Assembly: GCA_947629195.1 (NCBI GenBank)
Contig: CANRCS010000069.1
Location: 1-5,300 of the forward strand
Length of the DNA stretch: 5,300 bases
Origin: an uncultured Bacilli bacterium
Lineage (GTDB): Bacteria; Bacillota_I; Bacilli_A; RF39; UBA660
Reading direction: 5' to 3'
A program made the position numbers and the translations under genes. The notes beneath the pieces were generated by a model. That model worked only from the letters and a program-made list of their open reading frames with translations, was not told the origin of the DNA and did no database searches. Of this stretch, positions 5,248 to 5,300 are shown piece by piece (within the stretch, counting starts at the first letter, position 1; each line of letters starts with the position of its first letter).

Positions 5248-5300
5248 GGCTGATAATTATAATCTTGATAAATATCCTTAAAGTCAAATATACTATAATT
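5229..5300 (-). CDS. 3' end of an unrecognised gene (enters from right edge)
   Basis: From the right edge the minus strand reads open for 23 codons (NYSIFDFKDIYQDYNYQPL...) and stops at TAG 5231-5229. The composition is coding-like up to about the CCCC run, but the last residues (NSTT) are where another frame takes over, so the stop may come from a frameshift. Too short to assign to a family. It lies in the same direction as the operon and is probably its next upstream gene. Confidence 0.45.
   Translation of the reverse strand, partial: NYSIFDFKDIYQDYNYQPLNSTT

Overview
The window is very AT-rich (roughly a quarter G+C by eye). It has strong Shine-Dalgarno (SD) sites of the AGGAGG type, sigma-A-like promoters, lipoprotein and BspA-type leucine-rich-repeat genes and the standard genetic code (TGA ends the maturase, tryptophan is TGG). 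This suggests a low-GC Gram-positive bacterium (Bacillota, for example a gut Clostridium/RF39-type lineage). I cannot name a species from the sequence.

Left part (1-1171), ordinary single genes. The 5' end of a LemA-family membrane protein gene runs off the left edge on the minus strand, behind a near-consensus promoter (339-367). Next is a small DUF378 membrane protein gene (454-651, minus) with its own promoter and hairpin terminator. Divergent from it is a short lipoprotein gene (GTG start at 769, ends 1077, plus) that looks like only the front part of a larger GerS/LolA-like lipoprotein. A 16-bp-stem hairpin (1131-1171) separates it from the convergent operon to the right.

Right part (1174-5300), one tightly packed minus-strand operon. 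In transcription order it holds: the 3' end of an unrecognised gene that appears frameshifted near 5246-5249; a possible 10-codon mini-ORF (5056-5088); a 581-residue membrane protein with a four-cysteine zinc ribbon and a C-terminal array of 23-residue leucine-rich repeats; a 587-residue radical SAM/SPASM enzyme with an unassigned C-terminal extension of about 230 residues; and a 121-residue small protein ending in a serine-rich stretch, one Trp, 14 consecutive Asn and a final Arg. The last two overlap by ATGA, and the small protein has a perfect AAGGAGG SD inside the end of the enzyme gene.

Interpretation: the radical SAM/SPASM enzyme coupled to a small protein with a low-complexity tail looks like a ribosomally made, post-translationally modified peptide (RiPP) system: maturase plus precursor, with the poly-Asn/Ser-rich tail as candidate modified region. 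The membrane LRR protein may act in display, sensing, export or immunity, but that is inference. This operon is the most novel part of the window. I do not recognise it as a described RiPP class.
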